From Nodosilinea sp. P-1105 (GTDB lineage Bacteria > Cyanobacteriota > Cyanobacteriia > Phormidesmidales > Phormidesmidaceae), in assembly GCF_012911975.1 (NCBI RefSeq), contig NZ_SMDQ01000003.1:62001-126000 (forward strand): a DNA stretch of 64,000 bases, written 5' to 3'. Made by a program: the position numbers and the translations under genes. The notes below the pieces were generated by a model that was not told where the DNA came from, did not search any database, and saw nothing but the letters and a program-made list of their open reading frames with translations. This document shows, in pieces, positions 8,937-18,486 of the stretch (within the stretch, counting starts at the first letter, position 1; every line of letters starts with the position of its first letter).

Positions 8937-8960
8937 CGGATCAGGGATCCTGTTGATCCA
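8937..8960 (-). terminator. Hairpin downstream of rarD
   Basis: GGATCA and TGATCC arms flank GGGATCCTGT at 8939-8960, just past the rarD stop on the minus strand. There is no T-run, so its role as a terminator is a guess. Confidence 0.3.
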
Positions 8961-8973
8961 GATCACGACAGAT

Positions 8974-9942
8974 CTAGCGCCCCACTCGATCGGTAGTCAC
9001 CCTCTTTTCTGGTGTGTCGGCCAGATCCGTGGCCGCAGGTTGGGGACGGGTGGCATGGCCCCAGGCTCTGACAGAATAGAGGCCCAACGCGAGCCAGATG
9101 CTACCAAAGGTAACGCCATGGGTAGGGGTGAAAGGTTCGCCATAGAGAAAGATGCCGAGCAGTAAGGCAATCGATGGCGCCAGATACTGAAAGAAACCCA
9201 GGCTGGCTAGGGATAGACGCTGGGCAGCGTTATTGAACCACAACAGGGGTAGCGAGGTGGTCACCCCTGCGCCCATAAACAACACAGTCATAGGAAAGGA
9301 TTGGCCAAAGTGACCGTTCCCCGTTAATCCTAGATAGCTAACAAACAACAGGGTTAACGGGGTAATTAATAAAGTTTCAACCGTTAGGCCCACCAAGGGG
9401 GCTACTGGGACGACTTTTCGCACCAGACCGTAAACGGCAAAAGTAAGGGCTAGACCAAGGGCAATCCAGGGAACCTGGCCTAACTGCCAGATAAAGTAGC
9501 CCACACCCACAGCCGCTAGGGCGACGGCCAGTTGTTGCACCCGATGCAGTCGCTCTTGCAGAAAGACAAACCCCAGCACTACACTCACCAGGGGATTGAT
9601 GTAGTAGCCCAGACTGGCTTCTACGACGCGATCGCTGTTGACTCCATAGATATACAGCCCCCAATTGAGGCTGAGCAAGCTAGCGGTCAGCAGTAGCGCC
9701 GCCACCGCCTGAGGGGACTGCAAAAGGGCCCGCAGTGCCGGTAGTCGTCGCTGCGCCAGCAAAATGGCACAAAGAAACACCGCTGACCAAATCATGCGAT
9801 GGCTGAGCACCTCAATGGCGGGGATTGCCCCAAACCACTTCCAGTAAATGGGCAAGATGCCCCAAGCAGCATAGGCCAATACCGCGTACAGAGGGCCTAA
9901 ATTAGCCTCGGAGATAAGGACAGACAGCTTTAAAGAAGACAA
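8974..9942 (-). CDS. rarD: EamA family transporter RarD
   Basis: A 322-residue drug/metabolite transporter superfamily protein of the RarD type. About ten hydrophobic helices in two EamA repeats are visible. RarD-type features include YAAWGILPIYWKWFGAIPA near residues 24-42, EVLSHRMIWS just after it, and NWGLYIYGVNSDRVVEASLGYYINPL, which is diagnostic of RarD. It acts in the inner membrane; the substrate is not known for the family. The gene reads away from polA, with a divergent promoter region of 170 bp between them. The polar tail after about residue 295 is not conserved. Confidence 0.9.
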   Translation of the reverse strand: MSSLKLSVLISEANLGPLYAVLAYAAWGILPIYWKWFGAIPAIEVLSHRMIWSAVFLCAILLAQRRLPALRALLQSPQAVAALLLTASLLSLNWGLYIYGVNSDRVVEASLGYYINPLVSVVLGFVFLQERLHRVQQLAVALAAVGVGYFIWQLGQVPWIALGLALTFAVYGLVRKVVPVAPLVGLTVETLLITPLTLLFVSYLGLTGNGHFGQSFPMTVLFMGAGVTTSLPLLWFNNAAQRLSLASLGFFQYLAPSIALLLGIFLYGEPFTPTHGVTFGSIWLALGLYSVRAWGHATRPQPAATDLADTPEKRVTTDRVGR

Positions 9943-10112
9943 GACATTACCGAAGAGTGGGCCGATTTATTTTAAGCTGCACGACAGATTTGCCCTAGTT
10001 GGACCTTTAATCCCTAACATGCAAAATTTAGATGGATTGATTCAATGCATCGATCCATCGGGCCAGCCCGTGCGTCAAAATCAAGAAACCCGTAGACAAC
10101 GAAACAAAACCT

Positions 10113-13040
10113 GTGGCAACGACCTCTTCCTCTGACCAGCCCACCCTGATGCTGGTGGATGGCCATTCTTTGGCTTTCCGCTCCTACTATGCTTTCGCTA
10201 AAAATGCTGAAGGGGGGTTGCGCACCTCCACCGGCACTCCCACCAGTGTCTGCTACGGCTTTCTCAAGTCGTTACTCGACATGATGGAGGTGGAAAAGCC
10301 CCAGTACGCCGCCGTCGCCTTTGACCTGGACCAGCCCACCTTTCGCCACACGGCAGACAAAACCTATAAAGATGGGCGCCCAGAGGCACCAGAGGGGTTC
10401 TTAGAGGATGTCCAAAATCTGAAACAGCTACTCACCGACTTTGGCCTCAACATCTATGTAGCCCCAGGCTATGAGGCCGATGACGTGATTGGCACCCTGG
10501 CCACTAAGGCGCTGGGAGAGGGGTTCCGGGTCAAAATTCTCAGCGGCGATCAGGACTTGTTTCAGTTGATTGATCCAGAGGAGCGCATCACGGTACTACA
10601 CCTGGGTAATGCCTTTGCCAAAGGGGCCAAAAATGGCCTGGCCCAGGAATTTAAAATTGAGGATGTGAAGGCCAAGCTAGATATTTTTCCGGCTCAGGTG
10701 GTGGACTATAAAGCCCTATGCGGTGACTCCTCCGACAATATCCCTGGGGTGAAGGGGGTTGGGGCTAAAACTGCGGCCAAACTGCTGAACGAGTATGGCG
10801 ATCTTGATGCCATCTATGGCGATATTGACCACATCAAGGGGGCCACCAAGAAAAAGCTAGAGGCGGGGCAAGAATCGGCCTACCACTCGCGGTTTATGGC
10901 CAAAATTGTCACCGATGTAGACTTCGATGTGGATCTAGCCACCTGCAAGCTTCAGGGGTTTGACCCAGATGTGGTGATTCCAGCCCTAAAAAAGCTGGAG
11001 TTCCAGAACTTTATTAACCGGCTTGGCAAGCTACAGGCGGCCTTTGGCGGGGCGCAGGCGGAGGAAACAGCGGCAAAGGCAAGCCGGGCGCTGGAAGCGA
11101 AGAGTGCAGGGGTAAAGGATGAGGGGGCCGATGTGGCCTTCTTTTCCCCAGAGGAAACTGACAGCGCCCAGGGGGTAGATGACGTCGTCATTCAGCCCCA
11201 GATTGTCACCACCGAGGCCCAACTCTACGAACTACTCGACAGTCTGTCAGCGCAACAGAATCCCGCCGCCCCCGTCGCCTGGGACACCGAGACCACCTCC
11301 CTGGAACCACGGGATGCCACCCTGGTGGGCATCGGCTGCTGCTGGGGCACCGGGCCCGACGAAATGGCCTATATTCCCCTGGGCCACAATCAAGGAGAGA
11401 TGCTGCCTCTAGCCATGGTGCTAGAAGCGCTGCGCCCAGTGCTGGAAAGCGCAAAATTTCCCAAAGCCCTGCAAAATGCTAAGTACGACAGGCTAGTGCT
11501 CTTGAACCAGGGTATCCAGCTGCAAGGGGTAGTGTTTGACACCATGCTGGCCAGCTACGTGCTCAACCCAGAGGCCAGCCATAACCTGACCGATCTCAGC
11601 CTGCGCTACCTCAACCTGGTAGCCCAAAGCTATGAAGACCTGGTACCAAAGGGCCAGACTATCGCCGATGTGGACATCGCTGCCGCCGCCACCTACTGCG
11701 GAGCCGATGTGCACACCACCTATTTGCTGGTGCCTAAGCTGCGGGCCGAACTGGAACAGGTGCCCAACCTCCATGCCTTGTTTACCGACGTTGAGCTCCC
11801 CTTAGAACCGGTGCTAGCCGCCATGGAGCAACAGGGTATTCGGGTGGATGCTGACTACCTCGCCAACTTGTCCCAGCAGCTGGAAACGGACCTGGCCCGG
11901 ATTCAGGAAACCGCCTACCAGGAGGCCGGAGAAACCTTTAATTTAGGGTCTCCCAAGCAGCTAAGCCAGCTGTTGTTTGAAACCCTGGGACTCGATAAGC
12001 GCAAGTCCCGCAGAAATAAATCGGGCGGTTATTCCACTGATGCGGCCACCCTAGAAAAGCTACAGGGGGATCACCCGGTGGTGGATTTGGTGGTAGAACA
12101 TCGCACCCTATCCAAGCTGAAATCCACTTATGTGGATGCTCTGCCTACTCTAATTCGAGCCGATACCCAGCGGGTCCACACTGACTTTAACCAAGCGGTG
12201 ACGGCCACTGGGCGGCTGTCGTCATCGAACCCTAACTTGCAGAATATTCCGATCCGCACCGCCTTCAGTCGTCAAATTCGAGCGGCATTTATTCCTGAGG
12301 CGGGCTGGCGGCTGGTGGCAGCGGACTATTCTCAAATTGAGCTGCGCATTCTCGCCCATCTCAGTGATGAGCCGGTGCTGGTAGAGGCTTATAACACAAA
12401 TGACGATGTCCATGCCCTCACGGCCCGGCTGTTGTTTGAAAAAGAGGACATTAGCCCCGAGGAACGGCGCATGGGCAAGGTGATTAATTTTGGGGTGATT
12501 TACGGTATGGGGGCTTCCCGGTTTGCCCGGGAAGCCGGCGTTAGCCGCACCGAGGCCAAAACCTTTATCGATCGCTACTACGATCGCTACCCCAAGGTGT
12601 TTGAGTACCTGCAACAGATGCAACGCCAGGCGATCGCCCAGGGTTATGTGGAGACCATCCGGGGGCGGCGGCGCTATGTTAACTTTAGCGACAGCAAACT
12701 GCGATCGCTGCGAGGCACTGACCCCGCCAGCATTGATCTAGAAGCACTGCGTACCAATGGCTATGATGCCGGCTTACTCAGGGCAGCGGCCAATGCTCCC
12801 ATCCAGGGCAGCAGCGCCGATATCATCAAGATTGCGATGATTCGCTTGCATCAGTTGCTGAAAAAGTATCAAGCCAATCTGCTGCTGCAAGTGCACGACG
12901 AGCTGGTGTTTGAAGTTCCCCCCGAGGAATGGGCAGCACTGGAACCCACGATCATCACCACCATGGAATCAGCCATGGACTTGAAGGTACCCCTCAGGGT
13001 TGAAGCCCACGCTGGCCCCAACTGGATGGAGGCTAAGTGA
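10113..13040 (+). CDS. polA: DNA polymerase I
   Basis: Full-length DNA polymerase I, 975 residues, starting at GTG 10113. The N-terminal 5'-3' exonuclease (about 1-300) has LMLVDGHSLAFRSYYAF and YEADDVIGTLA. A low-complexity Ala/Glu linker follows (about 310-345). The 3'-5' proofreading domain appears functional: DTETTSLE (exo I), NAKYDRL (exo II) and YCGADVHTTY (exo III). The polymerase domain has motif A DYSQIELRILAHLS, motif B RRMGKVINFGVIYGMG and motif C VHDELVFE. It fills gaps after Okazaki-fragment primer removal and in repair. The 3' end stops 3 bp from the convergent DUF7219-like gene. Confidence 0.97.
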   Translation: MATTSSSDQPTLMLVDGHSLAFRSYYAFAKNAEGGLRTSTGTPTSVCYGFLKSLLDMMEVEKPQYAAVAFDLDQPTFRHTADKTYKDGRPEAPEGFLEDVQNLKQLLTDFGLNIYVAPGYEADDVIGTLATKALGEGFRVKILSGDQDLFQLIDPEERITVLHLGNAFAKGAKNGLAQEFKIEDVKAKLDIFPAQVVDYKALCGDSSDNIPGVKGVGAKTAAKLLNEYGDLDAIYGDIDHIKGATKKKLEAGQESAYHSRFMAKIVTDVDFDVDLATCKLQGFDPDVVIPALKKLEFQNFINRLGKLQAAFGGAQAEETAAKASRALEAKSAGVKDEGADVAFFSPEETDSAQGVDDVVIQPQIVTTEAQLYELLDSLSAQQNPAAPVAWDTETTSLEPRDATLVGIGCCWGTGPDEMAYIPLGHNQGEMLPLAMVLEALRPVLESAKFPKALQNAKYDRLVLLNQGIQLQGVVFDTMLASYVLNPEASHNLTDLSLRYLNLVAQSYEDLVPKGQTIADVDIAAAATYCGADVHTTYLLVPKLRAELEQVPNLHALFTDVELPLEPVLAAMEQQGIRVDADYLANLSQQLETDLARIQETAYQEAGETFNLGSPKQLSQLLFETLGLDKRKSRRNKSGGYSTDAATLEKLQGDHPVVDLVVEHRTLSKLKSTYVDALPTLIRADTQRVHTDFNQAVTATGRLSSSNPNLQNIPIRTAFSRQIRAAFIPEAGWRLVAADYSQIELRILAHLSDEPVLVEAYNTNDDVHALTARLLFEKEDISPEERRMGKVINFGVIYGMGASRFAREAGVSRTEAKTFIDRYYDRYPKVFEYLQQMQRQAIAQGYVETIRGRRRYVNFSDSKLRSLRGTDPASIDLEALRTNGYDAGLLRAAANAPIQGSSADIIKIAMIRLHQLLKKYQANLLLQVHDELVFEVPPEEWAALEPTIITTMESAMDLKVPLRVEAHAGPNWMEAK

Positions 13041-13043
13041 AGC

Positions 13044-13340
13044 TCACTCCTGTCCCTCCTCCGGGGGTATTTCAGGAGGATTCTGGGGCTCTGTGTCCAG
13101 CAAGTTCGCCTTTGACTGCTTCAGGGATTTCCACAACCGCTTAATTTCGTCATAGGCCTCCTGGGCCGACATTTTGCCGCCAGTTTCCAGATTGCACACA
13201 AAGGAAACCCGCTGAGCAAACTCCTGCAGGTTGGCGTTAAAGGCAAGCCGTTGGGGAGTAAATTCACCCCAGTACTTGCTGCGAGGAAATAGAAAGTCGT
13301 CCTTAGGGGATGGCTTTTGATCTGTCATAGGAATAGCCAT
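13044..13340 (-). CDS. Conserved cyanobacterial protein (DUF7219-like)
   Basis: A 98-residue soluble protein containing FLFPRSKYWGEFTPQRLAFN, then LQEFAQRVSFVCNLETGGK and a helical AYDEIKRLWKSLKQSK segment, ending in a Pro/Glu tail. These motifs match a small cyanobacteria-specific family that I recall as DUF7219; the function is unknown. The start could be ATG 13340 or the ATG four codons later. It converges on polA with only 3 bp between stop codons, so neither gene has room for its own intergenic terminator. Confidence 0.7.
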   Translation of the reverse strand: MAIPMTDQKPSPKDDFLFPRSKYWGEFTPQRLAFNANLQEFAQRVSFVCNLETGGKMSAQEAYDEIKRLWKSLKQSKANLLDTEPQNPPEIPPEEGQE

Positions 13341-13616
13341 GGAAAAGGGTTAACATATCGGGCTGGGAACCAGCATCGTCAGACTTGAGCGAACTAGCTA
13401 AGATAACACTCTAGAATGGCGCACCAATCATCACTGGTTAGATTCTCATTAGAATAAACTGGTTTTTGCCTCAGAGTATCCCAACTAAAAAAACATCCAT
13501 TTCTAGGACGCGAACTCATTCCGTTGGGTCGGTCGCAGCAAGACACCATGTCCGCACAGGCGGGAGTGCGTGATGGGGTAACTGCTCTAGCAGGTACTTT
13601 ATCTTGAGGCGCATCC

Positions 13617-14117
13617 CTAAGCACGACCTGCCATCAAAAGGCCTTGAATATGAGTTACCGCCTCGCTGGCAGTGTCTATTTTCAGCATAGGCGATGGGGT
13701 CAACGTTTGCCAAAAAGCCACAGCGGCGGCATCCATTTCCATTAGGATCACTGGCTTCTGGGTTTTGATGGCCAAGGCAATTTCTGATGCCGTCCCTGGC
13801 CCTAGGCCACAGGCCACAACCACGCGGCTGGACAAAACATTAATCAGATTCCGCCCCTGGCCCAGACCTGTCATGATGGGAATGTCGACGGCTGGGGATA
13901 GATCCACCGGGCCTGCGCTGGGCAAAATACCAATGGTGAGTCCGCCCCCGGCTTTCGCCCCCTGACTGGCGGCAGCCATCACCCCAGCATTGCGCCCCCC
14001 AGTCAGGAGCACCCATCCCACCTGGGCAATCCCCTGCCCTAGGGCATAGGCCGTAGCGGTTTGTTGCGGTGTAGCCTGTTCTCCAGGTCCCATGACCCCA
14101 ATCACCACTTTGGACAT
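13617..14117 (-). CDS. TIGR00725 / LOG-like (SLOG superfamily) nucleotide-binding protein
   Basis: A 166-residue Rossmann-type protein starting MSKVVIGVMGPGEQA. The ATG at 14117 is chosen over an in-frame TTG at 14141 because a perfect AGGAGG (13 to 8 bp before the ATG; plus-strand 14127-14132) lies between them. Motifs: LLTGGRNAGVMAAASQGAK (about 39-57), DIPIMTGLGQGRNLINVLSS and CGLGPGTASEIALAIK, as in TIGR00725 proteins related to LOG cytokinin-activating enzymes and to the DprA Rossmann fold. The family's own substrate is unsettled. The gene precedes nothing on its strand; 276 bp of noncoding DNA lies downstream. Confidence 0.8.
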   Translation of the reverse strand: MSKVVIGVMGPGEQATPQQTATAYALGQGIAQVGWVLLTGGRNAGVMAAASQGAKAGGGLTIGILPSAGPVDLSPAVDIPIMTGLGQGRNLINVLSSRVVVACGLGPGTASEIALAIKTQKPVILMEMDAAAVAFWQTLTPSPMLKIDTASEAVTHIQGLLMAGRA

Positions 14118-14240
14118 GAGCGATATCCTCCTAAGCCGCAAGAAAACTTGACGATCTCCCCCCTGCCAACTGGCAAGGCTGTCGTTTAGATTAAACTAAC
14201 CCATAGAGAAAATTAGGGCCCTGTCGCCCTGACTGCATAC

Positions 14241-16145
14241 ATGATTCCACGGTTCTCTGTCGTCGCTCGGTTGAAAATTTTCGGTTCCCAACGCCTGGGC
14301 CTAGGGCTAGTCACCGCCATGGCGGTGACAGGGGCTTTGGTGATGGGGGGGACTGGTTTAGGCACATCAGTCTTGGCTGCAGAAACAGTGACAATTCGCC
14401 TGGGCCGGTTTTCCCAAACCATTGCCTTGGCCGATCTAGAGACCTTTGTGGCCACAGGGGAGGTGCCGCCGTCTTTAGGGTTATATCGTCCAGTGCTGAC
14501 CCCTAGTGTGCGCCAGGCCCTAGGAGACCAGATTTCTCTAGATCCCGACGTCAGCCAGGTGATCTTAGATGAAATTCTGACCACCCCTGGCGGTAGCCAA
14601 CTTCTGGAAACCCTGGAGGCGGTGGCCCCTAATTTGACCCCTGCAGATCTAAAAGCCACCATTGATGAAGCCTCGAAATCCCCGGAGGGACTGACCTTAT
14701 TAGGGCTGTTGCGGGTGATTCCCCAAGACACGCTGGAAATTAATTTGGGGACATTAATTTCCCTTGGTTCCCAGTTTCGGTTGGCCCAAATGGAGAGCGA
14801 GGCCCTCAGTCGAGTCCTGCGCAAAGACTTGTCGGACACCCCCGTGGATATCACCCCCCTGGAGGATATGGATCCATTTTCTGAAGGGGAATCCCAGGTG
14901 GAGCGATGGGAATTGCTATTGCGCGATCGCCAACGCGATCGCCAGATCCCTGTCGATGTCTATTGGAGTCGGGATACCCAAGGTCCCCTGGTGGTGATTT
15001 CCCATGGCTTTGGGGCCGATCGCCGCTTTTTTGCCTACTTAGCTCAGCATTTGGCCTCCCACGGGCTAACGGTAGTGGCAGTGGAGCACCCAGGCAGTAA
15101 CGTCGCGGCTCTGATGTCCTTACCCGTGGTCGATCCCCCCGAAGAGGACAAGCTTAGCCGCATTTTGCCAGCCACTGAATTTCTAGATCGGCCTCGCGAC
15201 ATTAGCTTTGTGCTTGATCGCCTAGAGAAACTAAATCTGTATTCCTACACCCTCCGGGGCCGCTTAGATACCGATCAGGTTACCCTGATTGGTCATTCCC
15301 TGGGCGGATATACCGGTCTGGCCCTGGCGGGGGCGGCCCTGGACTTGCGATCGCTGCAATCGTTTTGCCCCGATCTCAGCCCCGTTAGTTTTTCCCCAGC
15401 TGACTGGTTGCAATGTGCAGCGTTAGATCTGCCAGTGAAATATGCCAATCTCAAAGACAACCGGATTAGCCAGCTGATTGTCACCAACCCGCTTACGGGT
15501 CTGCTATTTGGGGAAGCGGGCCTGAGCCGGGTGCAGGTCCCCACCCTGATGGTAGCCAGCACCCATGATAGTGTTACCCCCATGGCTAAGCAGCAGTTGG
15601 GGCCATTTATGCAGCTGTCCGGGCCCAAGTATCTGATGACGGTACTTGGCGGATCTCACCTCAGTGTGGGCGATCCCGATAACCTCAATGCGGATCTACA
15701 TCGGATCCCCTTTATGCCAGAGGTGCCTGACAGTTCCACAGCGGCAATGCGTCAGTTTTTCCAGGGCATTAGTCTGAGCTTCATCATGCAGCAAACTGAC
15801 GATGCTGATGCCTACGCCCCGATGTTGAGTGCTGACTATGCCCAACTCTTCTCTACAGACGACCTCTCATTACGCCTCAGCCAGGATTTACCGGCCCGGC
15901 TCAGCCATTGGCCCCGTTTGCGACAGGGGGCGTTTTACCATCAAGAAACGCTGATGGCCTACGGCTCCTCACTACTGCATCTAGAAGCCATGGCCGTGCA
16001 AGACCATTTCCAGACACTGCAACGACAGATGCTGGCTTATCTCAGAACCAGCCCCCCATCATTAACAGCCATTTACCGGCCCCGCCGCTTTTTCTCACCT
16101 CACCTCCAGGCGCAACGCCATGGCTCTAACCGAGCCACCCCTTAG
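14241..16145 (+). CDS. Secreted alpha/beta hydrolase with N-terminal DUF1400
   Basis: A 634-residue cyanobacterial exported hydrolase. An N-terminal signal sequence (about 20-46, ending near SVLAAE) is followed by a DUF1400 region, TVTIRLGRFSQTIALADLETF, with helical repeats to about 190. The alpha/beta hydrolase part has the oxyanion segment VISHGFGADRRFFAYLAQHLA (about 252-272) and the nucleophile elbow GHSLGGYTGLALA (about 350). Candidate acid and base residues lie in VASTHDSVTPM and GGSHLSVGDPD. This architecture occurs in proteins annotated as predicted dienelactone hydrolase or lipase; the substrate is unknown. The stop codon lies inside a 20-bp perfect tandem duplication. Confidence 0.88.
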   Translation: MIPRFSVVARLKIFGSQRLGLGLVTAMAVTGALVMGGTGLGTSVLAAETVTIRLGRFSQTIALADLETFVATGEVPPSLGLYRPVLTPSVRQALGDQISLDPDVSQVILDEILTTPGGSQLLETLEAVAPNLTPADLKATIDEASKSPEGLTLLGLLRVIPQDTLEINLGTLISLGSQFRLAQMESEALSRVLRKDLSDTPVDITPLEDMDPFSEGESQVERWELLLRDRQRDRQIPVDVYWSRDTQGPLVVISHGFGADRRFFAYLAQHLASHGLTVVAVEHPGSNVAALMSLPVVDPPEEDKLSRILPATEFLDRPRDISFVLDRLEKLNLYSYTLRGRLDTDQVTLIGHSLGGYTGLALAGAALDLRSLQSFCPDLSPVSFSPADWLQCAALDLPVKYANLKDNRISQLIVTNPLTGLLFGEAGLSRVQVPTLMVASTHDSVTPMAKQQLGPFMQLSGPKYLMTVLGGSHLSVGDPDNLNADLHRIPFMPEVPDSSTAAMRQFFQGISLSFIMQQTDDADAYAPMLSADYAQLFSTDDLSLRLSQDLPARLSHWPRLRQGAFYHQETLMAYGSSLLHLEAMAVQDHFQTLQRQMLAYLRTSPPSLTAIYRPRRFFSPHLQAQRHGSNRATP

Positions 16146-16168
16146 GAAACCGAGCCACCCCTTAGGAA
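16129..16168. repeat. 20-bp perfect tandem duplication over two stop codons
   Basis: The same 20 bases occur at 16129-16148 and 16149-16168. The first copy contains the stop of the hydrolase gene (TAG 16143-16145). The second covers the TAA of the convergent pentapeptide gene (16162-16164, minus). Recent slippage duplication at the junction is the simplest reading. Confidence 0.9.
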
Positions 16169-17055
16169 TTGCTGACATAGCCATCAGGCAAAGTAGTGCC
16201 CTGCAGGTTCGCGTGGCGGAGGTTAGTGTAGTCAAGCTTGGCATTGATCATGACGGCGTTGGTCAGGTTAGCACCGCTTAAGTTTGACCAACTAAGTCGG
16301 GTCCGGTAAAGGGTCGCCCCTTGGAGATTGGCCCCCCGCAGAGAACTCCAACTGAGATTAGTGCCTCGCAAATTCGATCGAGACAGGTCGACATTGACTA
16401 AGTTAGTGCTGGTCATTTTGGCCCGACTTAAATCAGTATCTTGCAGATTCGCCCCCTCCAGGCTAGCCCCGCTCAGAAAAGCCCCCACCAGGCTGGCCCC
16501 CTGTAAGTTAGTGCCATTCATCAAGGCGCTGGTGAGGTTGGCATGGTCCAGATTGGCCTGTTGCAGATCAGTCCCCATCAGTTTGGCCCGACTCAAGCTG
16601 GCTTCCGTCAGGGTAGCTTGGTAGAGAGAGGCCTGGTCCAAGGTGGCTTCGTTCAAGTTAGCGTTGTCTAAATTGACTTGACTCAGGTTTGCCCGAATCA
16701 ACAGAGCACTACGCAAGCCAGCTTCGGTCAGATCGGCCTCTCGTAAATCGGCCTCGGTCAGATCAGCACCGATTAAGTTAACTAACAGTAGATTGGCTCG
16801 GTGGAGGCAAACAGAGGCCATTTGTGCTTCTCGGAAATTGACTCCCACCAAGGTGGCCCCAGTGAAGTTGGTGTGCTGGAAATAGGACTGACGAAAATTA
16901 GCGCCACTCAAATCTTGGTGGGCTAAATCAGCACCAATTAACTGCACCCCCCGAAAGTCACGCTCGCCAGCCTGGTAACTTTCGAGCAGGGCATCGGCCG
17001 TGATTTCCTGGGGTGGTTCAGGGGAGCGTAGGTGATTGAACGATGAGGTTTCCAA
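16162..17055 (-). CDS. Pentapeptide-repeat protein
   Basis: A 297-residue protein made mainly of A(D/N)LXX pentapeptides from about residue 40 to 290, for example LIGADLAHQDLSGANF, LIGADLTEADLREADL and LRGTNLSWSSLRGANL. Such proteins fold into a right-handed quadrilateral beta helix. The N-terminal 35 or so residues (ITADALLESYQAGERDFRG) are a short helical cap seen in many cyanobacterial family members. No signal peptide or kinase domain is present, so it is probably cytoplasmic. The molecular role is not known; pentapeptide proteins are very numerous in cyanobacteria. It converges on the DUF1400 hydrolase with 16 bp between the genes. Confidence 0.92.
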   Translation of the reverse strand: METSSFNHLRSPEPPQEITADALLESYQAGERDFRGVQLIGADLAHQDLSGANFRQSYFQHTNFTGATLVGVNFREAQMASVCLHRANLLLVNLIGADLTEADLREADLTEAGLRSALLIRANLSQVNLDNANLNEATLDQASLYQATLTEASLSRAKLMGTDLQQANLDHANLTSALMNGTNLQGASLVGAFLSGASLEGANLQDTDLSRAKMTSTNLVNVDLSRSNLRGTNLSWSSLRGANLQGATLYRTRLSWSNLSGANLTNAVMINAKLDYTNLRHANLQGTTLPDGYVSNS

Positions 17056-17640
17056 TGACGGGTCTCAAATGCAACAATTTTCAGGACAGAAATGGTCCGA
17101 CGGGACCGATTTAGAGTTACCTTGCTCACAAATTGCTTGGGCAAGGGAGAGCAGGCAAGGAATGACCAAAGTTATCAGCATGTCAAGCATATGCCCCCTG
17201 CACCCAGACCAGTGACCGGAGATGATAACGACACCGCTGCTGAAGCGTGCCATTCACCCCAAATTTTAGTCCTTAGTGGCCGGTCAGGTCGTTAGCCATT
17301 TGGCTAATTTGACCAGATGAGTTTAATTTCAAGGATGAGGGCAGATGCCTGTATATTTAGGTAGAAAGCTCGTCGGCTAAGGATATTTATTATACCGAGT
17401 ATTTGCTGATAACCCTAGCCTCGCTGACCAGAACATCAGGATCTGTATGGGTGCGTCAGTAGCGTAGGCCAGTAGCGGTAGGATAGTAACAGTAAAGTAG
17501 GTCTAGTTGTACTGATCACGAAGATGCTGGAGCGTTGAGCTAAGCCTAATCCGGGTCTAGGCTAGCCATTGCAGGCGACTTTAGACTGGTTCGATGGCTA
17601 ACGGCAACCCATCCCCCTACCCTGTGAGAACAAATTGCCT
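17056..17640. other. Intergenic region without recognised gene
   Basis: 585 bp between the divergent pentapeptide and DUF6816-like genes. The only short open frames (17065-17253 minus, 17092-17295 plus) lack motifs and plausible ribosome sites. A TATTATACC stretch near 17387-17395 could be a -10 element for the plus-strand gene. A loose repetition of GCAGTAGCG/CAGTAGCGG occurs around 17455-17480. Nothing else is supported. Confidence 0.5.
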
Positions 17641-18486
17641 ATGCTTCGTCACCTAAAGCTATTGGTGCGCCGTCGTCTCACCTGGCTGCTGCTATTGTTG
17701 GCTGTGTGGCTACTGTGCAGTGGGCAGGCTCAGGCTGGTGTCTTGGGCGATGACCTCAAGGGGCCGGTCTTTGACTATCGCATCCAGCATGTCCCCAGTG
17801 GGCAGGCTCTTCCCTCCCTGGCTCCGGCCCAAGGGGATTTGGTCTATCCAGACTGGTTTCAGGGCACTTGGCAACTGACCAGTACCCTGGTGGAGTTAAC
17901 TGCTCCCCTGGCGCCAGCACTGACTACCCCCGGTTTCGAGGGCAATCAGACTTGGCTGCATCAGCCGGTTACCTGTGTGGTACGGTTCCTGTCAGTTCCT
18001 AAAGTGAGCCGGGGGATCGTACCTTTGGTGCAGGGCCAGTCTCAGGTTATCAGCGATCGCGCCTTTAATGGGCTAAACCTAGCCCGAGCCTACCTCAGCG
18101 ATGGAGCGGTTAAAGCAGTCAAGGTGGATCCCAGTAACCCTAACCGCCAGGTCACCTTGCTAGACCACGGGCGACAATTAACCTCGACAGTCACGGCCCG
18201 TGGTACTGAAACCCCCTCCCCTGAACGCTTTGTTACCACTGAGCGGTTTCAGCAAGTGTTTAGCGGCACTGCCATCCCTTACCTAAATCAGGTGGATATC
18301 ATTACCGACTACAGCCAAACCCCAGCGGGAATCGTTGCTGACCAAGTGACCGCTGTCTATCTGTCTCCCCAAGATCCCGAGTTCTTTAAGGCTCTAGACC
18401 AGCCCGTTGCTCTATATCACTATCGACTTACCTTGACCAAAGTGGACTCTCCTCCTAAAGAGGCAGCAACTAGCTGGCTGGGGTAG
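17641..18486 (+). CDS. Exported (likely thylakoid-lumenal) DUF6816-like protein
   Basis: A 281-residue protein with an N-terminal signal peptide: a positive start (MLRHLKLLVRRR), a hydrophobic core (LTWLLLLLAVWLLCSG) and an Ala-X-Ala site near GQAQA-GV. The mature part contains YPDWFQGTWQLTSTLVEL and later FNGLNLARAYL and PYLNQVDIITDYSQTP. It resembles the cyanobacterial and plastid-lumen DUF6816 family; that name is from memory and less certain than the signal peptide. ATG 17641 is chosen over TTG 17635. Its last 67 bp overlap the convergent glycosyltransferase gene. Function unknown. Confidence 0.75.
   Translation: MLRHLKLLVRRRLTWLLLLLAVWLLCSGQAQAGVLGDDLKGPVFDYRIQHVPSGQALPSLAPAQGDLVYPDWFQGTWQLTSTLVELTAPLAPALTTPGFEGNQTWLHQPVTCVVRFLSVPKVSRGIVPLVQGQSQVISDRAFNGLNLARAYLSDGAVKAVKVDPSNPNRQVTLLDHGRQLTSTVTARGTETPSPERFVTTERFQQVFSGTAIPYLNQVDIITDYSQTPAGIVADQVTAVYLSPQDPEFFKALDQPVALYHYRLTLTKVDSPPKEAATSWLG

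Noticed and set aside
12222-12623. Minus-strand open frame of 133 codons inside polA
   Set aside because: It lies wholly across the conserved polymerase motifs on the other strand; no homology pattern and no ribosome site.
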